DNA of 64,000 nucleotides. Origin: Brucella anthropi ATCC 49188 (GTDB lineage Bacteria; Pseudomonadota; Alphaproteobacteria; Rhizobiales; Rhizobiaceae). The notes below the pieces were generated by a model. It worked only from the letters and a program-made list of their open reading frames with translations, did no database searches and had not been told where the DNA came from. Of this stretch, positions 8,695-18,552 are shown piece by piece. Within the stretch, counting starts at the first letter, position 1, and every line of letters starts with the position of its first letter. The DNA is taken from the NCBI RefSeq assembly GCF_000017405.1, contig NC_009667.1, positions 1,281,001-1,345,000 on the forward strand, given 5' to 3'. Both the position numbers and the translations under genes were made by a program.

Positions 8695-10212
8695 ATGAGG
8701 AAACCAATGAGGAAAGTGACGCTGGCAATTGCCATGCTGCCGCTTTTGGTGAGTGCTCCGGTTCTGGCGGCATCTGTTTCTTCGCAAGGGGGGATTCAGC
8801 TCGCGCAGGCAGGTGCTCCCGGCGGCGATCAGTTTTCGCAGCAGGTCTGCAATCTGGCACATCAAAACGCCCAGTCCTATGCGCGCATCTTGCAGCTTCG
8901 CGACAAGATGCTGAAAATCCAGCGCGACAACGAAGCGCGTTTTCAGGCCTTGGAGAAGGGCCGTGGCGGCGCCCAGAATCATGTCAGCATCGGTTCGACA
9001 GCAATTCTCGATGACGCCATGCGTGATAATGGCAGCGGCGGCGGTCAGGGCGGCGGCTATCAAAGTCCCGGCCTGCAGCAGGAACTGGTGCGCAACCTGA
9101 CCGGAAAGGTCGAGGACGTGGACGCCCAGATTTCTTTCACCGACAATCAGCTGCAAAAGACGCAGGAAGACAATGAATTCCGGTTTGAAGAACTGGAAAA
9201 GAAGAACGGCGTAACCCCGCCTGCTTCCAGTGGTGCAGCTCAAGCGGCTCCCGCGGCAGCATCGCCGGGCGCCGATCTCTGCGCGCAGGGCATGGGCAAC
9301 CCCGCTGCGATAGCAGATGCGCTGGGTGCGCGTGCGGAAGCCATGAACTTCCAGATCCTCGAAATGCAGGATCAGATGCAGAAGATGCAGGAAGCAAACG
9401 AAGGCCGTTTCCAGTTTCTGGAAACCGGCAAACGCGCCGATGCGGAAGTGCAGCAGGCTGGCGGCGACACGTCGCTCGCCGATGCTGGTTCCAGCCAAGG
9501 GACCAGTCAGGGCAATAACGGAAACCTCGTTGGCGGGGTTTCCGGAAGCGCCCCGCAGAACGGTGGATACAACGCTTCTTCGCAGACTGCGGCCAACCAG
9601 TCTTCTGGCGCCGATTCCATGGCTATTGGTTCGAACGCACCCGCACAGGGTGGACCGGAACGTGGCGAGCCGCCGCAGTCGCTGGGTTCCATCCGGTTCG
9701 ACGCCAATGGCAATGTAATCGGCGAAACGCTTGATGCCACACCGCGCACGGCACAGCCGGGTGCGGCACCCGGCGCCACCTCGGGAGGAAATGCTGCAGG
9801 CGATACGGTTGCATCCCTTCCGACGGACGATAATCCCAGTTCGCTCTATCAGGCTTCCTATCAGTATCTGATGTCGGGCGATTACAAGGCAGCCGAAACC
9901 GGCTTCCGCGAGCATGTGAAGCGTTATCCGGCTGATCCCAATACGGCGGAAGCACGCTTCTGGCTCGGAGAATCGCTTTACGGTCAGGGCCGTTATCCGG
10001 AAGCGGCGACGGTATTCATTGATACGCAGCGCGATTATCCCGATTCGAAACGCGCGCCGGAAAACATGTTCAAGCTCGGCATGACGCTTGAAAAGATGGA
10101 CAATCGCGATGTCGCCTGCGCGACCTTCGCGCAGATTCCAGAACGTTACCCCAAGGCAGCGCCCGCGATATTGAAGCGCGTTGCCGATGAGCGCAGCCGC
10201 GCAAAGTGCTGA
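8695..10212 (+). CDS. cpoB: Tol-Pal-associated protein CpoB (YbgF), extended form
   Basis: CpoB is a periplasmic coiled-coil/TPR protein that coordinates Tol-Pal with peptidoglycan synthesis at division. At 505 residues it is about twice the E. coli length. It has a signal peptide (residues 1-26). Three related coiled-coil segments at about 70-88, 150-170 and 225-245 share the motif QKxQxxNExRFxxLE. A Gly/Asn/Gln-rich linker spans about 250-375, and a C-terminal TPR domain starts near NPSSLYQASYQYL. Enterobacterial CpoB has a single trimerisation segment, so the triplication is unusual. The position after pal is standard. Confidence 0.92.
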   Translation: MRKPMRKVTLAIAMLPLLVSAPVLAASVSSQGGIQLAQAGAPGGDQFSQQVCNLAHQNAQSYARILQLRDKMLKIQRDNEARFQALEKGRGGAQNHVSIGSTAILDDAMRDNGSGGGQGGGYQSPGLQQELVRNLTGKVEDVDAQISFTDNQLQKTQEDNEFRFEELEKKNGVTPPASSGAAQAAPAAASPGADLCAQGMGNPAAIADALGARAEAMNFQILEMQDQMQKMQEANEGRFQFLETGKRADAEVQQAGGDTSLADAGSSQGTSQGNNGNLVGGVSGSAPQNGGYNASSQTAANQSSGADSMAIGSNAPAQGGPERGEPPQSLGSIRFDANGNVIGETLDATPRTAQPGAAPGATSGGNAAGDTVASLPTDDNPSSLYQASYQYLMSGDYKAAETGFREHVKRYPADPNTAEARFWLGESLYGQGRYPEAATVFIDTQRDYPDSKRAPENMFKLGMTLEKMDNRDVACATFAQIPERYPKAAPAILKRVADERSRAKC

Positions 10213-10227
10213 TTGCGGAGTTATTTC

Positions 10228-11598
10228 GTGGGGCTTAGCCCAAGCAATATTTCCAAATTATTCGAGCCATTCGGATTTGAGCAGGCCAAGGCCGTCATAG
10301 CCGCCGTTTCGGGCGGCAGCGATTCTCTCGGCCTGCTTTTCCTCGTCCGGGATTATATGGCCATGCTCCAGAACCCACCCCGGCTGATTGCTGTGACGGT
10401 GGATCATCAACTGCGCGCCGAATCGAAGGCCGAAGCCGAAAATGTCGGGCTGCTTTGCCGGCAATACGGGATTGAACACCGCATTCTCGTCTGGGACGAG
10501 GCCAAGCCCACAAGTGGGCTTGCCGCTGCTGCGCGGACGGCGCGCTATCGGCTGCTGGTGCAGGCCGCGCGGGATGTTGGCGGAGCCTTCATTGTCACCG
10601 GCCATACGCAGGACGACCAGATCGAGACCTTTCTGATGCGCAAGGAGCGTAGCGCCCACGCCGAGGCGCGCGGGCTTGCGGCCATGTCGTTGCGCTCGTT
10701 GCTGGACGGTCTTGGGCTCGAAGGCTCGGTTGAACTTGATCGTCCTCTGCTTTCCGTTTCCCGGCAGACACTGCGCGATGAATTGCGGGGCAGGGGTATC
10801 AATTGGGTGGATGATCCCAGCAATGCCAACACCGAATATGAACGACCGAGAATTCGTCATGGCATTGCCGCCGAGGCTGACAGGCAGACGGTTCTCGACC
10901 AGATCGCCGAGGCTGGTGCTGCGCGCGAGCGGGACAATGCCGCCTTGATTGCTGCGCTGGGCAACCCGGCGAGCCTGCGCGCTGATGCGAACGGTGCCTT
11001 GCTCGTCGATCCGCAGCTTTACGCCGCGCTTCCCGGCAATGCGAGGCGGTTGTTCTCAGGATTGCTTGCGGCCATCGCTGGCGGACGCCGTTTCCTGCCG
11101 GGCGATAGCGAGCGGTCGCGTATTGAACGGGTTCTGTCTGGAGATGATGACACTCATCGCCTGACCGTATTCGGCGCCCTCATCGAGCGCGGCGACAGTG
11201 GCTCACCGCATCGGTTTCTTCGTGAAAAACGCAATCTGCCAAAGCTCCATCTGGAGCCGGGCAAGCCAATTGTCTGGGACGGGCGATTCCGTTTCTTGAA
11301 CGAAGGCATGATGGATTTTGAGCTCGCTGCACCGGGACGGCAGGAACTTGCCGACTTCCTGAAGTCGCAGAATATCGAAATCGAATCTCGAAAACGTGAG
11401 GCCTTGCTGGTTTCACCTGCTCTTTATAGGGAAGGCAGGCTGTTCGCCTTGCTGTTTCTGCAGGATGGAGAATTTCAGCAAGACATTCATATCGAACGGC
11501 ATTTTGCGATCTTCGATCACGTGTTGCCGGGGCATGATTTCGATCTTGCAAGGGCTGTGGAAGCCCGCATCGGACGTATCTGCGCGGAAATGTCCTAA
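10228..11598 (+). CDS. tilS: tRNA(Ile)-lysidine synthase TilS
   Basis: TilS modifies C34 of the CAU-anticodon tRNA-Ile to lysidine, using ATP and lysine. The protein has about 456 residues. The N-type ATP pyrophosphatase P-loop is visible as [13 protein letters not shown], followed by the conserved HQLRAES and [14 protein letters not shown] segments. I chose the GTG start because GCGGAG lies about eight bases upstream; a TTG five codons earlier directly follows the cpoB stop. The C-terminal region is divergent, as usual for alphaproteobacterial TilS. Confidence 0.93.
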   Translation: MGLSPSNISKLFEPFGFEQAKAVIAAVSGGSDSLGLLFLVRDYMAMLQNPPRLIAVTVDHQLRAESKAEAENVGLLCRQYGIEHRILVWDEAKPTSGLAAAARTARYRLLVQAARDVGGAFIVTGHTQDDQIETFLMRKERSAHAEARGLAAMSLRSLLDGLGLEGSVELDRPLLSVSRQTLRDELRGRGINWVDDPSNANTEYERPRIRHGIAAEADRQTVLDQIAEAGAARERDNAALIAALGNPASLRADANGALLVDPQLYAALPGNARRLFSGLLAAIAGGRRFLPGDSERSRIERVLSGDDDTHRLTVFGALIERGDSGSPHRFLREKRNLPKLHLEPGKPIVWDGRFRFLNEGMMDFELAAPGRQELADFLKSQNIEIESRKREALLVSPALYREGRLFALLFLQDGEFQQDIHIERHFAIFDHVLPGHDFDLARAVEARIGRICAEMS

Positions 11599-11733
11599 TT
11601 TTTGTAAACCAGAGTGAGAAGAATCGAGGATGCGGGGTCGAACGCGCCTTGGCAAGGCCATCCTTCGATCCTATGTTAGACCGAAACATCGTTCCGTGCC
11701 CGCGGAATGGCCGTGGTATCGATTGGACCCGAT

Positions 11734-13662
11734 ATGAATCCGAACTATCGCAACTTCGCCCTTTGGGCGATCATTGCTCTTCTTTTGATCGCGCTGTTCA
11801 ACCTGTTCCAAAGCCCAGGTCAGCGCTCCAATTCCCGTGAAGTTTCCTATTCGCAGTTTATTGACGACGTTTCCAACGGTCGCGTGAAATCGGTCACGAT
11901 TACCGGCCAGCGGATCAGCGGTACGTTTGCTGATAATGGCTCGACCTTCCAGACCTATTCGCCGGGCGATACAGGTCTTGTTTCGCGCCTTGAAAGCAAG
12001 GATGTCGCGATTACTGCGCGCCCTGAAACCGACGGTTCCAGCTCGCTGATCGGCATTCTCCTGTCGTGGCTTCCGATGATCCTGATCCTCGGCGTATGGA
12101 TTTTCTTCATGCGCCAGATGCAGGGTGGCTCGCGCGGTGCGATGGGCTTCGGTAAGTCCAAGGCCAAGCTTCTGACGGAAGCACATGGCCGCGTGACTTT
12201 CCAGGATGTGGCTGGCGTTGACGAAGCCAAGCAGGATCTTGAAGAAATCGTCGAATTCCTGCGCGATCCGCAGAAGTTCCAGCGTCTCGGCGGCAAGATT
12301 CCGCGTGGCGTGCTGCTCGTGGGCCCTCCCGGCACCGGTAAGACGCTTCTGGCGCGCTCCGTAGCAGGCGAAGCCAATGTGCCGTTCTTCACCATTTCCG
12401 GTTCGGACTTCGTTGAAATGTTCGTCGGCGTCGGCGCAAGCCGTGTCCGCGACATGTTCGAACAGGCCAAGAAGAATGCGCCTTGCATCATCTTCATCGA
12501 CGAAATCGATGCCGTCGGTCGTCATCGCGGCGCGGGTCTTGGCGGCGGCAATGATGAACGCGAACAGACCCTCAACCAGCTTCTGGTGGAGATGGACGGT
12601 TTTGAAGCCAACGAATCGATCATCCTGATCGCGGCGACCAACCGTCCCGACGTTCTCGATCCCGCGCTCTTGCGTCCGGGTCGTTTCGACCGTCAAGTTG
12701 TGGTTCCGAACCCGGATATCGTCGGTCGCGAACAGATTCTCAAAGTGCATGTGCGCAATGTACCGCTTGCACCCAATGTCGATCTCAGGGTTGTCGCACG
12801 TGGCACGCCGGGCTTCTCCGGCGCCGATCTCGCCAACCTCGTCAACGAAGCTGCCCTCATGGCTGCGCGCCGCAACAAGCGTCTTGTGACCATGCAGGAA
12901 TTCGAAGACGCCAAGGACAAGATCATGATGGGTGCGGAACGCCGCTCCGCCATGACGCAGGAAGAAAAGGCCAATACGGCCTATCATGAAGCCGGTCATG
13001 CCATCGTTGCGATCAACGTGCCGAAGGCTGATCCGGTCCACAAGGCAACGATCATTCCGCGCGGTCGTGCGCTCGGCATGGTGATGCAGCTTCCGGAAGG
13101 CGACCGTTATTCGGCCACCTATACCTGGATGGTATCGCGTCTTGCCATCATGATGGGCGGTCGTGTGGCCGAAGAGCTGAAGTTCGGCAAGGAAAACATC
13201 ACTTCCGGTGCTTCCTCCGATATTCAGCAGGCCACCAAGCTTGCCCGCTCGATGGTGACCCAGTGGGGCTATTCCGACAAGCTTGGCCGTGTGGCCTATG
13301 GCGACAATCAGGAAGAAGTCTTCCTTGGCCATTCGGTGTCCCGCACGCAGAATATTTCGGAAGAAACCGCGCAGATCATCGATGCCGAAGTGCGTCGCCT
13401 GATCGACGAGGCGTATGCCGAGGCGACCCGCATCCTGACCAAGAAGAAGAAGGACTGGATCGCGCTTGCCGAGGGTCTGCTCGAATATGAAACGCTCTCC
13501 GGCGACGAGATCAAGGAACTGATTGCGGGCAATAAGCCGTCGCGCGATCAGGGCAACGATACGCCGTCGCGTGGTTCGGGTGTGCCGAAGGCTGGAAGCC
13601 CGCGCAAGCGCAAGGGCAGCGAGCCTGGCAACGAACCGGGTATGGAGCCGCAGCCGCAATAA
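11734..13662 (+). CDS. ftsH: ATP-dependent zinc metalloprotease FtsH
   Basis: FtsH is the membrane-bound AAA+ protease for membrane quality control and regulator turnover, including RpoH in many bacteria. From [12 protein letters not shown] it has 642 residues. There are two transmembrane helices (about 5-23 and 107-127) flanking a periplasmic domain. Walker A GPPGTGKT is at 197-204, Walker B IIFIDEID follows, and the second region of homology is [10 protein letters not shown]. The zinc site HEAGH is at 418-422. The C-terminus is a low-complexity tail rich in Gly and Pro. An upstream ATG at 11707 would add nine residues; neither start has a strong ribosome site. Confidence 0.96.
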   Translation: MNPNYRNFALWAIIALLLIALFNLFQSPGQRSNSREVSYSQFIDDVSNGRVKSVTITGQRISGTFADNGSTFQTYSPGDTGLVSRLESKDVAITARPETDGSSSLIGILLSWLPMILILGVWIFFMRQMQGGSRGAMGFGKSKAKLLTEAHGRVTFQDVAGVDEAKQDLEEIVEFLRDPQKFQRLGGKIPRGVLLVGPPGTGKTLLARSVAGEANVPFFTISGSDFVEMFVGVGASRVRDMFEQAKKNAPCIIFIDEIDAVGRHRGAGLGGGNDEREQTLNQLLVEMDGFEANESIILIAATNRPDVLDPALLRPGRFDRQVVVPNPDIVGREQILKVHVRNVPLAPNVDLRVVARGTPGFSGADLANLVNEAALMAARRNKRLVTMQEFEDAKDKIMMGAERRSAMTQEEKANTAYHEAGHAIVAINVPKADPVHKATIIPRGRALGMVMQLPEGDRYSATYTWMVSRLAIMMGGRVAEELKFGKENITSGASSDIQQATKLARSMVTQWGYSDKLGRVAYGDNQEEVFLGHSVSRTQNISEETAQIIDAEVRRLIDEAYAEATRILTKKKKDWIALAEGLLEYETLSGDEIKELIAGNKPSRDQGNDTPSRGSGVPKAGSPRKRKGSEPGNEPGMEPQPQ

Positions 13663-13681
13663 GCTGTCTGAAAGCGAAATC

Positions 13682-13712
13682 AAGAAAGCCGGGCTTGTCC
13701 CGGCTTTCTTGT
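13682..13712 (+). terminator. Rho-independent terminator after ftsH
   Basis: The stem AAGAAAGCCGGG / CCCGGCTTTCTT has a five-base loop and lies 19 bases after the ftsH stop. Confidence 0.8.
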
Positions 13713-13967
13713 TATCTGGCTTTGTTTGGGCTTACCGCAAAGGCTCATTAAGGATTTCGGCGCATCATATTGCGTCAGATTACGACTTAGGACGTGGGAA
13801 CGTTAAACCTGCCGCAAAAGGCGAAATTGCATTTGTGGGTGTTTTCGCGTTAAGAACAGCGAAAATCTGCTGTCCGGCAACCGGCAGCCATTGCTCGCCG
13901 ATCAATTCAGGCGGCATATATTTGAAGACATAGAGAGCGGTTCATGGCTCAGCGCAAGGCGAAACAG

Positions 13968-15323
13968 ATGACACGGAAATATTTTGGAACCGATGGCATT
14001 CGCGGACAGGCAAACAGCTTCCCGATGACACCGGAAGTTGCCATGAAAGTCGGTATGGCTGTCGGTCACATCTTCCGCCGCAAGGGCCAGACTTCGCGCG
14101 TTGTGATCGGCAAGGATACGCGCCGTTCGGGCTATATGCTCGAAAACGCGCTGGTGGCCGGTTTTACCGCTGCCGGTATGGATGTTTTCCTGCTTGGCCC
14201 GATCCCGACGCCTGCCGTTGCAATGCTCTGCCGCTCGCTGCGTGCCGATATTGGCGTCATGATTTCCGCATCACACAATCCATTCTATGACAATGGCATC
14301 AAGCTTTTTGGTCCGGATGGATTCAAGCTTTCTGACGAGATCGAGCTGAAGATCGAGGCGATGATCGATGGTGATCTGACCCCTTATCTGGCCAGCCACG
14401 GTGATGTTGGCCGCGCCAAGCGCGTCGATGGGGACATCTATCGCTATATCGAATTCGCGAAGCGTACACTGCCGCGCAATATCGACCTGAACGGCCTGCG
14501 CATTGTTGTCGATTGTGCGAATGGCGCTGGTTACAAGGTTGCCCCTGCTGCCCTGTGGGAGCTGGGTGCGGAAGTCATCACCATCAACAACGAGCCAAAC
14601 GGCATCAACATCAACGAGGATTGCGGTTCGACGCATCCGATCGGCCTGATGAAGAAGGTTCATGAAGTGCGCGCCGATGTCGGCATCGCGCTGGACGGCG
14701 ATGCGGACCGTGTGCTGTTGGTCGATGAAAACGGCACCGTCATCGATGGCGACCAGCTGATGGCCGTGATCGCTGAAAGCTGGGCTGCAAGCGATCGTCT
14801 CGAAGGCGGCGGCATCGTGGCAACCGTCATGTCCAACCTTGGACTGGAGCGTTTCCTTGCCGACCGTCATCTGACGCTGGCCCGCACCAAGGTGGGCGAC
14901 CGCTATGTGGTCGAACATATGCGCGAACATGGCTTCAATGTCGGTGGCGAGCAGTCCGGCCATATTGTTCTGTCCGATTATGCGACGACGGGCGATGGTC
15001 TCATTTCGGCATTGCAGATCCTTGCTGTCGCGCAGGAGCAGGGCAAGCCGATCAGTGAAATCTGCCGCAAATTTGATCCTGTGCCGCAGCTTTTGAAGAA
15101 CGTTCGTACCTCGGGCGGCAAGCCGCTGGAGAACAAGCGCGTGAAGAGCGCAATTGACGAAGCTACCGAGCGTCTTGGCGTTCAGGGCCGTCTGGTTATC
15201 CGCCCATCCGGCACGGAGCCACTTATCCGCGTCATGGCAGAAGGTGATGATCGTGGTCTGGTGGAAAAGGTCGTCAACGATATCATCGACGTGATCTCGT
15301 CCGAGGGCAGCGCTGCGGCCTGA
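13968..15323 (+). CDS. glmM: Phosphoglucosamine mutase GlmM
   Basis: GlmM converts glucosamine-6-phosphate to glucosamine-1-phosphate for UDP-GlcNAc, peptidoglycan and LPS synthesis. The protein has 451 residues. N-terminal [11 protein letters not shown], the phosphoserine loop [15 protein letters not shown], the metal loop DGDADR and the sugar-phosphate loop [11 protein letters not shown] are all present. I chose the ATG that gives the family N-terminus [10 protein letters not shown]; an ATG eight codons earlier has an equally plausible ribosome site. A gap of about 300 bp with the ftsH terminator separates it from ftsH. Confidence 0.96.
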   Translation: MTRKYFGTDGIRGQANSFPMTPEVAMKVGMAVGHIFRRKGQTSRVVIGKDTRRSGYMLENALVAGFTAAGMDVFLLGPIPTPAVAMLCRSLRADIGVMISASHNPFYDNGIKLFGPDGFKLSDEIELKIEAMIDGDLTPYLASHGDVGRAKRVDGDIYRYIEFAKRTLPRNIDLNGLRIVVDCANGAGYKVAPAALWELGAEVITINNEPNGININEDCGSTHPIGLMKKVHEVRADVGIALDGDADRVLLVDENGTVIDGDQLMAVIAESWAASDRLEGGGIVATVMSNLGLERFLADRHLTLARTKVGDRYVVEHMREHGFNVGGEQSGHIVLSDYATTGDGLISALQILAVAQEQGKPISEICRKFDPVPQLLKNVRTSGGKPLENKRVKSAIDEATERLGVQGRLVIRPSGTEPLIRVMAEGDDRGLVEKVVNDIIDVISSEGSAAA

Positions 15324-15345
15324 TGACTTTAAAGATAATGCGAGC

Positions 15346-15374
15346 AAAGGCGCGGGTTTTGTCCCGCGCCTTTT
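15346..15374 (+). terminator. Rho-independent terminator after glmM
   Basis: The hairpin AAAGGCGCGGG / TCCCGCGCCTTT is followed by T residues, about 23 bases after the glmM stop. Confidence 0.85.
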
Positions 15375-15524
15375 GCGTTTGGAATGCATTTTATACATTA
15401 GCGAGTGTTAATGAACTTGGTAAAAAAACAAGGTTAAGTTGTATTTAACTTTTGCCGAATAGTCTCCCCTCAAACATCCGTACCCGTCGCTTTCAGCGGC
15501 GCGATTCTCCGATGGGGCAGACAT

Positions 15525-16379
15525 ATGAAAAGTTTTACGAAAGCTCTTTTTGCCGGTGTGGCGGCATCGGTTGCCCTGATGGCTGCGGCGCCTGTCGCAC
15601 TTGCTGCGGACATTCTGGAACCAGTTCCAGAAGTTCCGGAAGTCGTTGTCGCTCCGCCCGCCGTTGGTGGCTGGTATTTGCGCGGCGATATCGGTTACTC
15701 CAAGGCCAAGTTCAAGGACGCTGATTACGCGACCATCGATAATTGCGCGACCTGCGGCGGCGGCTCGCCGACCTTCGGCAGCAACACGCTTTATGGCGAT
15801 CTCAAGGGGTCGTTCCTCGTGGGCGGCGGTGTCGGTTATCAGGTGACGGATTATTTCCGTACCGATCTGACGGTCGACTACATGACCCGCGCCAAGTTTG
15901 ATGGCCACACTTATGGTTCGGCCTGTAACGGTGACATCAACTGCGCTTCCGACGAACGCGGTCGCTTCTCGGCTCTCTCCATTCTGGCCAATGCCTATGT
16001 CGATCTCGGCAATTTTGCCGGCTTCACGCCTTATGTCGGCGCTGGCATTGGTGGCACGCGGGTGAAGTGGGGCGATCTCGACGATGTTCGCTATGGTGGT
16101 ACGCAGGAAGGCGCTGCCAACTGGCGCTTTACCTACGCGCTCATGGCCGGTGCGTCGGTCGATCTCACACAGAACCTCAAGCTCGATGCGGGCTATCGTT
16201 ATCGCCATATCAATGGCGGCAAGATGTTTGAAGGCAATCAGTGGATCGGTGACGGATACGACAACGGCATGAACGTGCATGATGTGCGCGTTGGCTTGCG
16301 CTATATGTTCGGCGGTGCAGGCCCGGCCTATGCTCCGCAGCAGGTTTCGACCATCGTAGACGGTCCCGTTTACAAGTAA
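15525..16379 (+). CDS. Outer-membrane beta-barrel protein (Omp25/Omp31-like family)
   Basis: A 284-residue protein with a signal peptide cleaved near ALA-AD (residues 26-28). A short Pro/Val/Glu-rich segment follows, then an eight-strand-type barrel with GGWYLRGDIGYS, YVDLGNFAGFTPYVGAGIGG, LKLDAGYRYRHINGG and a C-terminal strand rich in aromatics (VGLRYMFGG). These are hallmarks of the Rhizobiales opacity/Omp25-Omp31 family. It has two CxxC-like cysteine pairs (DNCATCG and ACNGDINC) that may form loop disulfides. The final residues (VDGPVYK) extend past the last strand, which is atypical. Its exact ligand or role is unknown. Confidence 0.88.
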   Translation: MKSFTKALFAGVAASVALMAAAPVALAADILEPVPEVPEVVVAPPAVGGWYLRGDIGYSKAKFKDADYATIDNCATCGGGSPTFGSNTLYGDLKGSFLVGGGVGYQVTDYFRTDLTVDYMTRAKFDGHTYGSACNGDINCASDERGRFSALSILANAYVDLGNFAGFTPYVGAGIGGTRVKWGDLDDVRYGGTQEGAANWRFTYALMAGASVDLTQNLKLDAGYRYRHINGGKMFEGNQWIGDGYDNGMNVHDVRVGLRYMFGGAGPAYAPQQVSTIVDGPVYK

Positions 16380-16398
16380 TTGCAAATCGCGCGATGAA

Positions 16399-16426
16399 AA
16401 TAAGGCCCGGTCATCCGGGCCTTATT
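16399..16426 (+). terminator. Rho-independent terminator after the first beta-barrel gene
   Basis: The stem AATAAGGCCCGG / CCGGGCCTTATT has a TCAT loop, 20 bases after the stop codon. Confidence 0.85.
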
Positions 16427-16520
16427 TGTTTAGAAGTACAGTAAACATATCCCTATATTTATGTGATCTTAACCATGTTCATTCATACATGATGATACAT
16501 TCATAAGCGGGGATATCATC

Positions 16521-17210
16521 ATGTCTATGCAATGGCGTGCTTTCTGTTCGTCGGCTGCTTTGCTGGCCGGATTATGCGTCGCATCGCAGTCTTTTGCCGC
16601 CGATCTCGATATGATCAGCTACGAACCGGGCGCTCCGGTGCAGCAGCCGGTCGAGGTCGGGTCCGGTTGGTATCTGCGCGGCGATATCGGCTACAATCTC
16701 TCCTCCAAGGTCAAGGTTCAGACAGAGACATCTTTCTGGAGCGCATCGCAAAGCTATGATCTGGACAAAAATGTCGTGCCGTCCGTCGGTGTCGGTTATC
16801 AGTTCACGGATAATCTGCGCGGCGATGTGACACTCGGTTACTCCAAGCAGAGTTTTGACGATTACGACGTCGATGTCCGTAGCTGGGACATGATGGCCAA
16901 CGCCTATGTGGACCTCGGTAATTACTATGGATTCACGCCCTATCTCGGCGCGGGCCTCGGCTTTGCCAATGTGCGTTATTCCATCGATACGGCCTATGGT
17001 AACTACAAGACCGACGATGATTATCGTCTCGCCTGGGCGCTGATGGCGGGTGTGGGCATCGACGTGGCATCCAACATCAAGCTTGATATCGGCTATCGTT
17101 ATGGCGTCATCGAGGGTGCTGATATTGCAAGTGCTGCAGGCCTCACGCTCAGCGACAAGGATATTCAGTCCCATCAGCTGCGCGCCGGTGTGCGCTTCAC
17201 GACCTGGTAA
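16521..17210 (+). CDS. Outer-membrane beta-barrel protein (Omp25-like family)
   Basis: A 229-residue paralogue of the preceding barrel. It has a signal peptide ending near SFA-ADL, the family motif SGWYLRGDIGYN, a strand pair YVDLGNYYGFTPYLGAGLGF and LKLDIGYRYGVIEGAD, and ends with RAGVRFTTW. The terminal aromatic residue is typical of BAM-dependent barrels. The tandem arrangement with the previous gene suggests duplication and divergence; each gene appears to have its own transcription unit, since a terminator separates them. Confidence 0.88.
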   Translation: MSMQWRAFCSSAALLAGLCVASQSFAADLDMISYEPGAPVQQPVEVGSGWYLRGDIGYNLSSKVKVQTETSFWSASQSYDLDKNVVPSVGVGYQFTDNLRGDVTLGYSKQSFDDYDVDVRSWDMMANAYVDLGNYYGFTPYLGAGLGFANVRYSIDTAYGNYKTDDDYRLAWALMAGVGIDVASNIKLDIGYRYGVIEGADIASAAGLTLSDKDIQSHQLRAGVRFTTW

Positions 17211-17312
17211 TACCAAGTCTCATTGAGTTTGACTCATCAAGACCTGGTTAAGTCCGTGCGGCAATTGAGCATTTTCAGGGTGTGATGTGTTAGCATCTTA
17301 GCGCCCTGCTAT
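17211..17312. repeat. About 100-bp two-hairpin repeat, copy 1 (Bru-RS-like)
   Basis: The element starts TACCAAGTC and ends GCGCCCTGCTAT. It holds two inverted repeats: ACCAAG..CTTGGT type and CAGGG..CCCTG type. A second copy, nearly identical base for base, sits at 30824-30927, also right after a stop codon. Size, palindromic form and host fit the Brucella Bru-RS elements; that identity is inferred from memory, not aligned. Confidence 0.75.
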
Positions 17313-17318
17313 AATTGC

Positions 17319-17342
17319 AGCGGGCCTTTCGGCCCGCTTTGC
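17319..17342 (+). terminator. Hairpin terminator after the second beta-barrel gene
   Basis: The stem AGCGGGCC / GGCCCGCT has a TTTC loop and is followed by a T-rich stretch. It lies beyond the repeat element. Confidence 0.65.
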
Positions 17343-17445
17343 AGTTTATTGTTTTAGTTGCGTCGAATTTTTCGTTTTCATATGCGACCCGAATCCTTAC
17401 AGGTGAAAGAACGCGTCGAGCGCGTTTCCTGAAAAGGGGAGGGTT

Positions 17446-18402
17446 ATGAAAGCAATTGCAGCATTTTCAGATTTCGTAGGCCGGACATTCGCTGTCTGGG
17501 TCATTGTCTTTGCCATTCTGGGCTTTGTTCTGCCGTCTACGTTTAGCGTATTTGCGCCATGGATTGTGGTTCTGCTCGGCATCATCATGTTCGGGATGGG
17601 CCTGACTATTTCCGGCAAGGATTTTGCGGAAGTCGCCAAACGACCTTTCGAGGTCGCCATCGGTGTGCTGGCCCAGTTCATCATCATGCCGCTTCTCGCC
17701 GTGTTGCTGACGCGTATCATCCCGATGTCACCGGAAGTGGCTGCGGGCGTTATTCTGGTCGGTTGCTGCCCCGGTGGAACGGCCAGCAACGTCATGACCT
17801 ATCTGTCGAAGGGCGACGTGGCACTAAGCGTGGCCTGCACGAGCGTCACGACCTTGCTGGCGCCTCTCGTGACGCCTTTCCTGGTCTGGTTCTTCGCCAG
17901 CCAATATCTGCCGGTCGATGCGATGAGCATGTTCATCAGCATCGTGAAGGTGATTCTCCTGCCTCTGGCGCTGGGTTTCATCCTGCAAAAGCTGGTGCCG
18001 GGTTTGGTCAAGGCGGCTGTGCCCATGTTGCCGCTCGTGTCAGTCATCGGCATTGTGCTCATCGTTTCCGCCGTCGTGGCTGTCAACAAGGCTGCTATCG
18101 CCCAGTCTGGCCTGCTGATCTTCGCGGTTGTCGTTCTGCATAACAGCTTCGGTCTGGTTCTAGGCTATTTCGCAGCGCGCTTCGCGGGTCTGTCGCTTGC
18201 CAAGCGCAAGGCGATCAGCATCGAGGTCGGGATGCAGAACAGTGGCCTTGGCGCGGCGCTCGCCAATGCGCATTTCTCGCCGCTGGCGGCTGTGCCGAGC
18301 GCTGTTTTCAGTGTCTGGCACAATATCTCCGGTGCGCTGATTGCGAGCTATTATGCGCGCATGGAAGAAGAGCCGTCTGAAACGAAGACAGCGACACGAT
18401 AA
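17446..18402 (+). CDS. Bile acid:sodium symporter family transporter
   Basis: A 318-residue polytopic membrane protein of the BASS family with about nine to ten hydrophobic segments. Family marks are the early MFGMGLTISGKDFAEV segment and the central GVILVGCCPGGTASNVMTYLSKGDVALSV motif, where the Na+-binding unwound helices cross. Late in the protein comes EVGMQNSGLGAALAN. BASS members import organic anions with sodium; bacterial substrates vary (pantoate, pyruvate and other acids), so I do not name one. A ribosome site (GGGGAGGG) precedes the ATG. Confidence 0.9.
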   Translation: MKAIAAFSDFVGRTFAVWVIVFAILGFVLPSTFSVFAPWIVVLLGIIMFGMGLTISGKDFAEVAKRPFEVAIGVLAQFIIMPLLAVLLTRIIPMSPEVAAGVILVGCCPGGTASNVMTYLSKGDVALSVACTSVTTLLAPLVTPFLVWFFASQYLPVDAMSMFISIVKVILLPLALGFILQKLVPGLVKAAVPMLPLVSVIGIVLIVSAVVAVNKAAIAQSGLLIFAVVVLHNSFGLVLGYFAARFAGLSLAKRKAISIEVGMQNSGLGAALANAHFSPLAAVPSAVFSVWHNISGALIASYYARMEEEPSETKTATR

Positions 18403-18411
18403 CGAAATTCT

Positions 18412-18438
18412 ACCCGCCCGAAGCAATTCGGGCGGGTT
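18412..18438 (+). terminator. Rho-independent terminator after the BASS transporter gene
   Basis: The stem ACCCGCCCGAA / TTCGGGCGGGTT has a four-base loop, ten bases after the stop. Confidence 0.8.
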
Positions 18439-18479
18439 GGGTAAAAATATTCCCAGAAAGGCGTATTGATGAAAAATGC

Positions 18480-18545
18480 GCTTTCAGCTATCCCAGTAAG
18501 TGGGCCACGTCTCCCCAACGAGACGCGTGCTATCTGAGAGGATAG
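18480..18545 (+). ncRNA. Candidate serC leader RNA
   Basis: Three compact hairpins lie directly upstream of serC: CCCA/TGGG, CGTCTC/GAGACG and CTATC/GATAG. The last ends a few bases before the start codon, so it could control ribosome access. A conserved serC leader motif of unknown ligand is described for alphaproteobacteria at exactly this place. The assignment is by position and hairpin layout; I could not run a covariance model. Confidence 0.55.
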
Positions 18546-18552
18546 AAACAAC

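Noticed and set aside
11671..13683. 670-codon open frame on the minus strand opposite ftsH
   Set aside because: It lies antisense to a gene with complete FtsH motifs, has low-complexity composition and no family resemblance. High-GC third positions create such shadow frames.
16521..17210. Specific naming of the second barrel as Omp25 or Omp31
   Set aside because: Several paralogues share the motifs; without alignment the exact orthologue cannot be named.
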